Assembly (NCBI GenBank): GCA_943736015.1
Contig: OX031063.1
Span: forward strand, 43,664,672 to 43,728,671
DNA from: Tridacna crocea
Lineage: Eukaryota > Mollusca > Bivalvia > Cardiida > Cardiidae
Reading direction: 5' to 3'
Length of the DNA: 64,000 nucleotides
Below the pieces are notes generated by a model. It saw nothing but the letters and a program-made list of their open reading frames with translations, was not told the DNA's origin and made no database searches. The translations under genes were made by a program, and so were the position numbers. Shown in pieces: positions 55,419 through 64,000 of the stretch. Numbering within the stretch: position 1 is the stretch's first letter; each line of letters opens with the position of its first letter.

Positions 55419-55641
55419 TTAGCCCTTTACTACACAATCCCTAGTTTTAACAACCCTGAGCAAAATGCCTTTTGAAAAACATTGTGGAAAAAGGAGAAAA
55501 TGCTGGTAACCAGCATTTTATCCTTTTCCCACAATTTTTTCTACCCTAACTAAGACAGAAATCAACATTCATAATGTTTGTCATCTACGAATGCTTCCAG
55601 TTTGACCCAGTCTAAAATTTTGTCATTCGGTAAAGAGTTAA
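55419..55641 (+). repeat. Family A MITE, first of a four-copy chain
   Basis: TTAGCCCTTTACTACACAAT to GGTAAAGAGTTAA. Confidence 0.84.
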
Positions 55642-55820
55642 CCCTTTACCAGAGGATAAAAAGATTGACTTACCCAAACTGAAAGCCATTGCAGTTGACA
55701 AATAGAATGTACCTGAAAACAAAGAGTGGAAAACGTTATTGGAAAACAAGAAAATACTGGCGTGTTTTTGAAAACCTCAGTCAGGGTTGTTAAATCTTGG
55801 GTTTTTGTGGTGTAGGTTTT
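55638..55820 (-). repeat. Family A MITE lacking the palindrome core
   Basis: TTAACCCTTTACCAGAGGAT, right arm, AAAATACTGGCGTGTTTTTG junction, reversed left arm to TGTAGGTTTTA. Confidence 0.68.
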
Positions 55821-55965
55821 ACCCTTTACCAAACAATCCCTGGTTTTTATGACCCTGATATAGAGGCCATTTGAAAACATTGTGGGAAAAGAAGAAAATG
55901 CTGGAGTGTTTTCAAAAATCTGTGTCAGGGTTGTTAAATCTTTGAATTTTGTAGTTTATGTTTAA
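55818..55965. repeat. Family A MITE, left arm on both sides
   Basis: TTTACCCTTTACCAAACAAT..GACCCTGAT and a reversed CAGGGTTGTTAAATC..TTTAA; core deleted (AAAATGCTGGAGTGTTTTC). Confidence 0.7.
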
Positions 55966-56182
55966 CCCTTTACCAAACAATTCCTGGTTTTTATGACCCT
56001 GATATAGAGGCCTTTAGAAAAATATTCTGGGAAAAGGAGAAAATGCTGGTAACCAGCATTTTCTCCTTTTCCCACAATGTTTTCTACCCTTTCTAAACCA
56101 AATTTCAATTTTTCAGTCACATTTATTTTTTGGTCTGCAAATGCTTTCAATTTGGATTTGTCCAAAATTTTGTTGTTTGTTA
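55962..56182 (+). repeat. Family A MITE, fused at its right end
   Basis: TTAACCCTTTACCAAACAAT through palindrome to TTTTGTTGTTTGTTAAA. Confidence 0.83.
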
Positions 56183-56396
56183 AACGACAAAATTTTAGGT
56201 TTGTCCAAATCGAAAGCATATGCAGACATAAAAATTAAAGTGACTGAAAATTTGAAATTTGTTTTGTGAAGGGTAGAAAACATTGTGGGAAAATTAGAAA
56301 ATGCTGGTTACCAGCATTTTCTCCTTTTCCCACAATGTCTTCCAAAGGCTACTTTCTCAGGATCATCAAAAGTAGGGATTGCGTGGTAATGGGTTA
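56179..56396 (-). repeat. Family A MITE, fused tail to tail
   Basis: TAAACGACAAAATTTTAGG to GGTAATGGGTTAA. The TTAACCCTTTACC that should start it and the end of its neighbour are collapsed to GTTTGTTAAACGAC. Confidence 0.83.
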
Positions 56397-56649
56397 AAGA
56401 GTTAAGTTAACTTATTTTCTTGATAAAGTATAATAGAGTAAGATAAGAGTATTTGACACTCCAGTGGTTCAACTGTATACCCAAGTAACTACATGGATAG
56501 GTTATTAAGATTTTGATAGTTCTGCAATGATTCTGTTATTATAATTTGCTATATAGTTGCTTTATTTTGTCCATTTTTTGTTTATGTGCACTATCTGGTT
56601 CAATCAGGCTTCACCAGACAGACACTTAAAGGCAAATAGAGACTTTAGC

Positions 56650-56722
56650 CACTGTTAAATTTTGGAAAAAAAAATGGCGACAAAAGATGAAATTGCTCAT
56701 CTTGAGCAATCTGGCATTTAGT
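56650..56722. repeat. Family B core fragment
   Basis: GGCGACAAAAGATGAAATTG then CTCATCTTGAGCAATCTGGC. Confidence 0.5.
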
Positions 56723-56761
56723 TCCTTTTTTCTTAAGCATGAAATATATTTAAATATCTAG

Positions 56762-56990
56762 TTAACCCATTACCACACAATCCCTACTTTTGACGCCCCT
56801 GAGAAAGAAGCCTTTAGAAAACATTGTTGGAAAAGGAGAAAATGCTAGTAACCAGCATTTTCTCCTTATCCCACAATGTTTTCTACCCTTCAGCAAACAA
56901 ATTTCAAAAATACAGTTACTTTTATTTTGTTGTCTGCAAATGCTTTCAATTTGGACCAGTCTAAAATATTGTCTTTTGGTAGTGGGTTAA
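56762..56990 (+). repeat. Family A MITE, full length
   Basis: TTAACCCATTACCACACAAT to GGTAGTGGGTTAA. Confidence 0.88.
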
Positions 56991-57215
56991 GCAATAGTCT
57001 ATAATGTTGTTACATGTTCGTCTATAAATTAATCACAATTAATTGATCATCTTGGGCAATCTTACCTTTAGTTCCTTTTTTTTTTCTTAGCACGAAATAT
57101 ATGTAAATATTTAGTTAAGCAATAATCTGTGTGTCTTTACATGTTGATTTATCAATTAGTCGCAGTGATGGTCTCAATTTCCAAGCAAAGTACTGAGTTA
57201 CAGAGTGTTTTGTGC

Positions 57216-57414
57216 TTAACCCTTCGAGTCCTGAATAAACCAATGGACATTTTCTGTCCAGAAATAAGACCCAAATACTTGCAATTTCAAGGTTGTTCTT
57301 GTTTCAGAAAAGAAGAAAATGTCAAAGATTAGACTGCATGTTTTATGCAATCTGATCTTGATTTACACTGGCTGCAAAAGGCAAAGAGCTGTGCACTGTC
57401 AAAAGGGGGATTAA
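57216..57414. repeat. Family C MITE, full length
   Basis: TTAACCCTTCGAGTCCTGAA to AAGGGGGATTAA, core AGATTAGACTGCATG / ATGCAATCTGATCT. The last TTAA is shared with family A at 57411. Confidence 0.72.
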
Positions 57415-58093
57415 CTCTTTACCACACAATCCCGACTTTTAACGACCCTGAGAAAGAAGCCTTTTGAAAACATTGTAGGAAAAGGAGAAAATGCTGGTAA
57501 CCAGCATTTTCTCCTTTTCCCACAATGTTTTCTGCCCTTAACAACACGGCGGGGAATCACGTGACACAACAACAACAACAATGACCGTTATTTGAAAAAA
57601 TTCCCCAACTTCAGGTAAGAAAATCTTCAATAATTCCGTTAATACATGACCGATTGGAATTTGGTTTGAAGCAGAGAAGGCGGAAGGACTCCGGGGATGT
57701 GCTTGATGTGTTAGATTTTTTAAACAACACCTGATAAAAAAGTTATTGACGAGCAAACAAATTATCCAGGGAAAAAAATTTGTTTGCCGTCAATAACTTT
57801 CTTATCAGGTGTTGTTTAAAAAATCTAACACATCAAGCACATCCCCGGAGTCCTTCCGCCTTCTCTGCTTCAAACCAAATTCAAATCGGTCATGTATTAA
57901 CGGAATTATTGAAGATTTTCTTACCTGAAGTCGGGGAATTTTTTCAAATAACGGTCATTGTTGTTGTTGTTGTGTCACGTGATTCCCCGCCGTGACAAAA
58001 CAAATTTCAAATTTTCAGTCACTTTTATTTTGTCGTCTGCAAGTGTTTTCAATTTGGACATGTCTAAATTTTTGTTGTTTGGTTAAGAGTTAA
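57411..58093 (+). repeat. Family A MITE split by the foldback element
   Basis: TTAACTCTTTACCACACAAT..CTGCCCTTA, then insertion, then AACAAATTTCAAATTTTCAG to GGTTAAGAGTTAA. Confidence 0.88.
57545..57994. mobile_element. 450-base foldback element, near-perfect inverted repeat
   Basis: CACGGCGGGGAATCACGTGA at one end mirrors TCACGTGATTCCCCGCCGTG at the other. The arms pair for almost the full length, with a short centre around AATTATCCAGGGAAAAAAATT. It is flanked by ACAA at 57541-57544 and 57995-57998, a 4-base target duplication confirmed by the uninterrupted family A sequence (CCCTTCACAAAACAAATTT). It has no gene; nearly identical frames on both strands are mirror images. Confidence 0.85.
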
Positions 58094-58182
58094 TGCATCT
58101 GCAAAAAGTATCAATCCAGGTCAGCCTGCACAGTTTGTGCCATTGGTCAGTTTCCTGCATGCTAGATGATCAGTCTACCCAC
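58094..58182 (+). repeat. Family H repeat, 5' truncated
   Basis: TGCATCTGCAAAAAGTATCA to GATCAGTCTACCCACCTC, adjoining the preceding MITE. Confidence 0.55.
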
Positions 58183-58210
58183 CTCAGGCTTTAGGCAGTT
58201 GTTTGAAGAC

Positions 58211-58412
58211 CAGGGCCCGTATTCACCAACCATTCCTAAGAAGGTTCTTTGTCTAATCTCCAGAATTTTCTGCATTTGTAAGTAACATGACTTCTGATTG
58301 GGTAAACCATTTGGTTTAGCCAATCAGAAGTTGTGTTACTTACAAATGTAGAATTCTTTGGAGAATTAGACTAAGAATATTCTCAAGAACGGTTGATGAA
58401 TACAGGCCCAGG
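58211..58412. repeat. Family D palindromic MITE, full length
   Basis: CAGGGCCCGTATTCACCAAC to TTGATGAATACAGGCCCA, centre GGTAAACCATTTGGTTTAGCC. Confidence 0.77.
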
Positions 58413-58719
58413 ATTTCATTTTGTCCATAATCATGTAATAGCTTGCTTTGTTATCATGCATAACTGGGATGCATGTTGCCTCCTTTTGTCAGAGCATTGG
58501 TCAGATTTGTTTAGGAGGGTTACTTGTAGGGTTAACTTAAAACTGTTTGGCTGTAGATATGTAGTGTATATACAAAGTGTTTTGTTTTACCCATAGATTA
58601 TTGTGAAAGGAAAGCGTTTAACCACCCTGTCTGTCTTTGCTAGTCAAATTACATGTATGTCAAAGCTTTTTATGCATAATGTTATTATTGCCATGTTTAA
58701 GGTGTACTTGCCAAAGGCT

Positions 58720-58932
58720 TTAAACCTTTACCACGCAATGCTTACTTTTATAGATCCTTGGAAAGTGGCCTTTTGAAAACATTGTGGGAAAAGGAGAGAA
58801 TGCTAGTAACCAGCCTTTTCTTCTTTTCCCACCACACTATTAAAGAAAACTTGCAAAATTTGAGCCATATTGAAATTGTTGTCGCTTTCAATTCCAATAA
58901 AGCTAAAATTTTGTTTTCTGGTTAAGGGTTAA
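58720..58932 (+). repeat. Family A MITE, near full length
   Basis: TTAAACCTTTACCACGCAAT to GGTTAAGGGTTAA; second palindrome arm shortened (CCCACCACAC). Confidence 0.83.
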
Positions 58933-58964
58933 AGAACGTACATTATGAAATGGTTTCTGTCATC

Positions 58965-59072
58965 TGTCATCAGGAGATCAAAGCTCTGACTGCACTTTCT
59001 GTGCAGTCTGGTCTTGATCTACACTGTCCAGAAAAAGTCAGTGAGTCCTGCTCAACAGGCAAAGGATTTAAC
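58965..59072. repeat. Family C MITE, 5' truncated
   Basis: CTGACTGCACTTTCTGTGCA and GTCTGGTCTTGATCTACACT, ends CAAAGGATTTAA. Confidence 0.6.
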
Positions 59073-59177
59073 ATTTAGCATCTGTTGTGTGGCTTCGATT
59101 TTTCTTGTTATATGTTAAATACAATTAGCTAATGACTTGTAAATAGCTAAAGTTTGTCTCTCAGAAAGGATGCATGT

Positions 59178-59325
59178 ATATGAGCCATGCTCTGTGAAAA
59201 GGGGGCTTGGTGCATTGGTTAAAAAGTATCGATTCAGGACAGCCTGTGCAGTCCATGCAGGCTTGCCTGGGTAAAAACTTTCTGAATGTCAGAGAACCAG
59301 TCTACTTCATTATTCAGTGACTTGT
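59178..59325 (+). repeat. Family H repeat
   Basis: TATGAGCCATGCTCTGTGAA to AGAACCAGTCTACTTCATTA. Confidence 0.6.
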
Positions 59326-59398
59326 TAAAAATAGTGACTGTTATGGATTCATAATTAAATATTGGCTTGATTGTTGGTAAAAAAATCATGAAGGTCTT

Positions 59399-59599
59399 TT
59401 AACTCTACCACACAAACCAACTTTTGACGACCCTGAGAAAGAAGACTTTTGAAAACATTGTGGGAAAAGGAGAAAATGCTGGTAACCAGCATTTTCTCCT
59501 TTTCCCACAAAGTTTTCTACCCTTCCAAAACCAAATTGTCATCTACAAATGCTTTCATTTTGGACCAGTCTAAAATTTTCTTGAATGGTAAGGAGTTAA
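59399..59599 (+). repeat. Family A MITE, right arm shortened
   Basis: TTAACTCTACCACACAAACC to GGTAAGGAGTTAA; about 28 bases of the AAATTTC..GTCAC segment are missing. Confidence 0.85.
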
Positions 59600-59710
59600 G
59601 CACCATTTTCAGAGAGCACCATTCATATGTATCTGTTATGATAGTTTCAAAAATACTTTTTTTACCCCCATATTTACATTGTTCTAATACTTTATTGCTA
59701 AACAATCATG

Positions 59711-59900
59711 TTTAATTCTTTACTCACCAATTCCTAACTAATTTTATGAGACAGGAAAACTCTTTACTTGCCAAAATTTGAATGTGGTTTAATTGATTTG
59801 ATTTGGCTTTGGATTGGTTGGAAATTGTGAAGGAAAAAGAGAAAATGCTGGTTTCCCTTTTTGTTCTTTTTCCAAAGCCCTTTCCTTTGTGTCATTACAT
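59711..59900. repeat. Family A-like, strongly diverged
   Basis: TTTAATTCTTTACTCACCAA and GGAAAAAGAGAAAATGCTGG with TTTGTTCTTTTTCC. Identity with family A is marginal. Confidence 0.4.
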
Positions 59901-59988
59901 GTGATTATTTTCAGAATTTTTTTACAAAAGGGTTTTCATCAATAGATATCTTTTGTACAGAGACGAAAGAAGTTGGTTTTTTTTTTTC

Positions 59989-60208
59989 TGACTCTTTACC
60001 AAACAACAAAAGTTTGAACATATCCAAATTGAATGCACATGCAGATTACAAAATAATGTGACTCAAAGATTAAAATTGGTTTCTGAAAGGATAGAAAACA
60101 TCGTGGGAAAAGGAGAAAATGTTGGCAAACCAGCATTTCCTCCATTACCCACAATTTTGTCAAAAGTCTTCTTTGTTAAATGTCAAGGTTGTTTTGCAAA
60201 GGAGTAAA
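59989..60208 (-). repeat. Family A MITE, diverged
   Basis: TGACTCTTTACCAAACAACA, core GAAAATGTTGGCAAACCAGC; end decayed at GCAAAGGAGTAAA. Confidence 0.72.
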
Positions 60209-60651
60209 TGGATTTTAATAGGCAGTAAAATTTACTTTCTTGGTCAGAGCCTGTGAAGTGAGCTCTAGTTGTCTGGTTACCACATTTTCTCTTGTTCCCC
60301 ACAATGTTTACTATAATTGTCATTTCCCTTTTTGAAAAAAAAAAGAATCCATAGGTAAATAGTAAAATTTTCCATTATTCAGAGTCACTGGGTTCACATG
60401 CTTTCTTACTGAAAGTGCAGCGCGTCTTTTGGTAAATGTTGAGCTGTGTGCAGAATTTTGCTTTAGCTTTACTTAACCCTTTACTCCATAGATACTCATT
60501 TCTACGCATTGCTTGTAGGAGCCTTTGGAAAACATTGTGGCAAAAGGTGAAATTGCTCGTGACGAGCAATTTCACCATTTGCCACAATGTTTTCTGTGCT
60601 ATCAAAAGGTGTCATAAACACATAGGAAACGGCTTCATCCTTGCTGTTATT

Positions 60652-62510
60652 AGCTCATCTGAGCACGAAGTGCTCAGAGTGAGCTATTGTGATCACTCAC
60701 CGTCCGTCGGCGTCCGTCGTCCGTCCATTCGTTCACATTTTCTTGTTTACACTCTAGCATCTACAAATATCAACCAATCAGCACCAAACTTGGTCAAAGT
60801 ATATATGACCATAAGATCTCTGATGAGTTCGATTTTGGGTCTTATCGGACTAGAACATCTGGAGTTATTTGCCCTTGAATTAGAAAAATTGCTGTATTTC
60901 ACTTTGTTTACACTCTAGCATCTACAAATATCAACCAATCAGCACCAAACTTGGTCAAAGTATATATGATCATATGATCTCGGATGAGTTCGATTTTGGG
61001 TCTAATCGGACCAGAACATCTGGAGTTATTTGCCCTTGAATTAGAAAAATTGCTGTATTTCACTTTGTTTACTCTCTAGCATCTACAAATATCAACCAAT
61101 CAGCACCAAACTTGGTCAAAGTATATATGACCATAAGATCTCGGATGAGTTCGATTTTGGGTCTAATCGGACCAGAACATCTGGAGTTATTTGCCCTTGA
61201 ATTAGAAAAACTGCTGAATTTCACTTTGTTTACACTCTAGTATCTACAAATATCTACCAATCAGCACCAAACTTGGTCAAAGTATATATGACAATAAGAT
61301 CTCGGATGAGTTCGATCATGGGTCTAATCTGACCAGAATGACTGGAGTTATTTGCCCTTGAATTGGAAAAATTGCTGTATTTCACTTTGTTTACACTCTA
61401 GCATCTACAAATATCTACCTATCAGCACCAAACTTGATCAAAATATATATGACCATAAGATCTCGGATGAGTTCGATCATGGGTCTAATCTGACCTGAAC
61501 AACTGGAGTTATTTGCCCTTGAATTAGAAAAATTGCTATACTGCACTTTGTTTACTCTCTAGCATCTACAATTTTTAACCAATCAGCTGTAAACTTGGCC
61601 AAAATATATATAACTGTAAGACCTTGGATGAGTTTAATTATGGGTGTAATTGGACGCAAACAACTGGAGTTATTTGCCCTTGAATTAGAAAGTTCTTTAT
61701 AATAGTTCTTAATCCAGAGCATAACTTTGTCATCTCCAGTCTGATTGACTTGAAACTTGACATTTGTGTTTGTTGCAATAATGCAGAGTGCAATGTGAAA
61801 GATCCATAACTCTACCTTATAATGTCTGTAAGTTATTTCCCTTTGATTGTCATTTTTACAGCATTTTCTGCTCGTCTGGAATTTAACCTTGTCATCTATA
61901 GCCAGAACATCTTCAAATTTGATATGCATGATCGTTGTATATTTATGGAGTGCAGTGCACAAGAACCATAACTCTTCCTAGCTTGAATTTTGAGTTATTT
62001 CCCCTTTGAACTTCATTTTCATAGCATTTCTTGCTTGTCCGGAGCAAAACTTTGTCATCTTAAGTAGGAATGACTTGAAATTGGGTGCAAGATTTGGAAG
62101 TGCAGTGCACAAGAATTGTAACTCTAATTCGTGCTGTCAAGTTATTTCCCTTTTAATGTCATTTTTACAGCATTTAGTGCCTGTCTGGAATATAAGTTTG
62201 TCATCTCAAGTCAAAACGACTTCAAACTTGGTATGCATGTTTGTTGCAGTACTACAGAGTACAATGCACAAGAACAATAACTCTACCTAGTGCGAACTTC
62301 ATGTAATTCCACATTGATCTTCATTCTTACAGTATTTCTTGCTTGTCTGGAATGGAACTTCAAAGTCTCAAGTCAAATTGCGACAAATCGCTGCTCTTGT
62401 TTCATTATCATTTAGCCTTGAACCTTGATATTTGGTATTTATCTTTATAGTAGACCTTTGCTGCTTGGTACTCAGGTGAGCGATATAGGACCATCATGGT
62501 CCTCTTGTTT
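60652..62510 (+). mobile_element. Family I element, complete, with tandem array
   Basis: AGCTCATCTGAGCACGAAGT, GTCCGTCGGCGTCCGTCGTC, then the tandem array. Further diverged units with GTTATTTCCCTTT/CAAGAACCATAACTC follow, and the end is ACTCAGGTGAGCGATATAGG with ACCATCATGGTCC. Because it interrupts a family B copy, both ends are known. No reverse transcriptase or transposase frame. Confidence 0.72.
60742..61690 (+). repeat. Tandem array, six units of about 161 bases
   Basis: Units start near 60742, 60904, 61066, 61227, 61387 and 61547 with TTGTTTACACTCTAGCATCT. Each carries CAATCAGCACCAAACTTGG and TGGAGTTATTTGCCCTTGAA. Divergence grows toward the last unit. Confidence 0.85.
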
Positions 62511-62559
62511 ATTGTCAGTTAGAGATACCATAGAAATGCCTTATGGGGTAAAGGGTTAA

Positions 62560-63040
62560 AGACATGTTTTCATGTTTCTTTGTTATTTGCTAACTTGCTA
62601 AAAAGTGCAGTTTGCAATTTACATGTACCTGTTCCCTTAGCTTTATATAAATCCTTTTCTCATATCTTCTTATCTTACCAAAGTTGTAGATATATCTGTT
62701 GTAAGTACATGAAGTTCAATAGCTGGATTACTTTACTTTATCATTAATTTTTGGTATCTTATAATCTGTAATACTGGTAATCAAAGATCCTCAACCTTTT
62801 TGAATCTATAAAAATCTAGACTTAGTTTTTTGTTGTTGTGTGTGAACTATGTAATCAAGATCAGACTTCTAATTAATAGGAGATCTAATCTTTTATTTAC
62901 GCGTCAAGCACTTCATAGTATATACTCGCATGAATAGAGAATACTAGAAAACTTCCTTATTATAATTTTCATCCATATACTGACTTCTTTATGTAATACC
63001 TGTATGTAGGTGTATGCAGATAAATTGCAAAATTGCTCAA
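62560..63040. other. Unassigned stretch
   Basis: AT-rich. No gene or recognised repeat. Confidence 0.5.
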
Positions 63041-63043
63041 AGA

Positions 63044-63229
63044 CATGCCCCACTGAGTAACTCAGTGGTTAGTGTATCCGACTTTCGACCGGGTGGTTGC
63101 AAGTTTGATACATGTCTCAGGCAAACTTTCTTCTAGCGAATATCCGTGACTCACCTCTTATGCATATAAGAAAAAAGGTCAGTGACTTCGAAGGAAAGTT
63201 TTGTCAGTACATGTACTGGTGTGAGAAAG
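63044..63229 (+). repeat. tRNA-headed SINE
   Basis: GAGTAACTCAGTGGTTAGTG and GCAAGTTTGATACATG box-like motifs; body GTCAGTGACTTCGAAGGAAA and ACTGGTGTGAGAAAGC as in the 43463 copy. Its 3' end joins a family A copy. Confidence 0.62.
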
Positions 63230-63412
63230 CTATGAAAGCTCTTGCAGATGACAATATAAAAATTTAAAACGAAAATAAAAACTGAAATTTGTGTAGAGCA
63301 CAGTAGAAAGCATTGTGGGAAAAGGAGAAAAAGCTAGTTACCAGCATTTTCTCCTTTTCCCACTATGTTTTCAAAAGGCTTCTTTCCCAGGGTCATGAGT
63401 TAATGTCCTTTG
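63230..63412 (-). repeat. Family A MITE, 5' truncated
   Basis: AAAGCTCTTGCAGATGACAA through a full palindrome; reversed left arm deleted after CAGGGTCAT, ends GAGTTAA. Confidence 0.76.
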
Positions 63413-63465
63413 TCCTGTCCTTTATATCTGTCTCTTTTGTGCCACTTGTAAAAGTACAATAACCC

Positions 63466-63637
63466 TTAACTACCCCACAATCACAGGTTTTAATGACCCT
63501 GAGGAAGAAGCCTTTCGAAATCATTGTGGGGAAAGAAGAAAGTCCTTGTAATCAGCATTTTCTCTTTTTCTCACAGTGCTTTCAAAAGCCTTCCTGCTCA
63601 GTGTTTTTAAAATTTAGGATGGTTTGAAAAAGGATTG
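63466..63637. repeat. Family A MITE, left arm on both sides
   Basis: TTAACTACCCCACAATCACA..GACCCTGAGG and a reversed left arm (AAAGCCTTCCTGCTCAGTG..GGATGGTTTGAAAAAGG). Confidence 0.68.
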
Positions 63638-63708
63638 AAATCAGGCAAGGTTAAAATATTGTATTTTGATATGTTATTACTCTGTAGAAGTTTTACCAAA
63701 TACTTTAT

Positions 63709-63868
63709 ACATGAACCATGCTCTGTGAAAAGGGGGCTTAATGCATTATGTAAAAAAATATCAACCAAGGTCAGCCTGTGCAGTCAGTATAAGCTGAACT
63801 GGGCCGAAACTTTTCGTTAAAGGTCAATTTTCTGTATGCAAAAGGACCAGTCTACCACATGATTAAAT
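63709..63868 (+). repeat. Family H repeat, full length
   Basis: CATGAACCATGCTCTGTGAA to GACCAGTCTACCACATGATT. Confidence 0.62.
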
Positions 63869-63875
63869 AGGTTGT

Positions 63876-64000
63876 TTAACTCATTACCAAACAACAGGAT
63901 ATTGGGCCTGTCCAAATCCAAAGCATTTGCAGGCAACAAAATTAAAGTGATTGGAAATTTGAAGGTTGTTTTGTGAAGGGTAGAAAACATTGTGGGAAAA
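63876..64000 (-). repeat. Family A MITE, cut by window end
   Basis: TTAACTCATTACCAAACAAC, right arm and first palindrome arm (AAAACATTGTGGGAAAA) to the last base. Confidence 0.85.

Larger units (their letters stand above)
60473..62559 (+). repeat. Family B MITE split by family I
   Basis: TTAACCCTTTACTCCATAGA..CATCCTTGCTGTTATT at 60473-60651, then GTCAGTTAGAGATACC to GGGTAAAGGGTTAA after 62511. TTATT occurs at both junctions. Confidence 0.82.

Noticed and set aside
13816-57000. Dozens of similar 60-100 residue frames containing [20 protein letters not shown]
   Set aside because: They are translations of the family A palindrome in either strand, appear wherever a copy lies, and end at random. 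No coding evidence.
57538-57995. Two nearly identical proteins on opposite strands ([19 protein letters not shown] type), also at 37669-37944
   Set aside because: Mirror frames of the foldback element's inverted repeat. No domain and no start context.
60436-60918. 160-residue frame, longest in the window
   Set aside because: Crosses family B and family I, including the tandem array. Composition reflects repeats only.
61552-61962. 136-residue minus-strand frame
   Set aside because: Lies in the diverged tandem part of family I, which recurs in decayed form to 62350; no recognisable motif.
1-64000. Regularly repeated palindromes resembling a CRISPR array or strings of bacterial terminators
   Set aside because: Spacing and orientation are irregular, copies have TTAA targets and long arms, and the window is eukaryotic with spliced exons.

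Overview
Animal nuclear DNA, AT-rich and dominated by introns and repeats. The one gene I can name has 13 coding exons with GT/AG junctions. The repeat types suggest a bivalve mollusc: CACCTGAGCACAAAGTGCTCA / GTCCGTC elements, tRNA-headed SINEs and very many palindromic MITEs. That placement is inference from repeat style, not from a marker gene.

Gene content. The plus strand from 30152 to 51201 encodes a complete alpha-1,3-mannosyl-glycoprotein 4-beta-N-acetylglucosaminyltransferase (MGAT4, GT54 family). Its 13 exons total 1596 nt (531 residues plus stop) and every junction keeps frame. The exon that carries the start codon begins with an acceptor at 30112, so at least one upstream non-coding exon is missing from this model. 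A second, unidentified gene may start on the minus strand at 17021 (one 53-codon exon with a donor). I found no other convincing host exon.

Repeats. By my intervals roughly a quarter to a third of the window is one MITE family, here called family A. A full copy is about 228 bp, flanked by TTAA. It starts TTAACCCTTTACC and ends GGTAAAGGGTTAA. Inside are a left arm (ACAATCCC..TTTTAACGACCCTGAG..GAAGCCTTTTG), a palindrome of about 65 bp centred on GCTGGTAACCAGC, and a right arm (CTACCCTTC..AAATTTC..GTCGTCTGCAAATGC..TTGGACCAGTCTAAAATTTTGTCG). In the features, strand + means left arm first. Three other families also end in TTAA. Family B (about 228 bp, core GCTCGTGACGAGC) and family C (about 200 bp, core GATCAGACTGCA..TGCAGTCTGATC) share the CCCTTTA termini of family A. 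Family F (about 510-550 bp) has AGGTGG ends. TTAA targets with CCCTTTA termini point to piggyBac-type mobilisation, which is inference because no transposase is present. Neighbouring copies often share a single TTAA and form chains of two to four.

Other elements: family D (about 200 bp palindrome, TTCACCAACCATTCTTAAGAA), family E (about 190 bp hairpin, AGAGCTCCAGATA ends), family H (about 150 bp, GAGCCATGCTCTGTGAAAAGG), family I (0.8-1.9 kb, GAGCACAAAGTGCTC / GTCCGTC ends, some with tandem arrays), tRNA-headed SINEs, TA-flanked CCGTA-ended elements, a hAT-like element and a 450 bp foldback element. Several insertions sit inside older ones with readable target duplications, which gives a relative chronology.

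Layout: 1-7.3 kb, family A chain and a hAT-like insertion holding family I; 7.3-17 kb, MITEs plus a nested stack at 7.9-10.4 kb; 17.0-17.4 kb, GC-richer possible promoter; 17.4-30 kb, MITEs, family I and family F; 30.1-51.2 kb, MGAT4 with introns packed with MITEs; 51.2-64 kb, MITEs, foldback element, family I inside family B, and SINEs.
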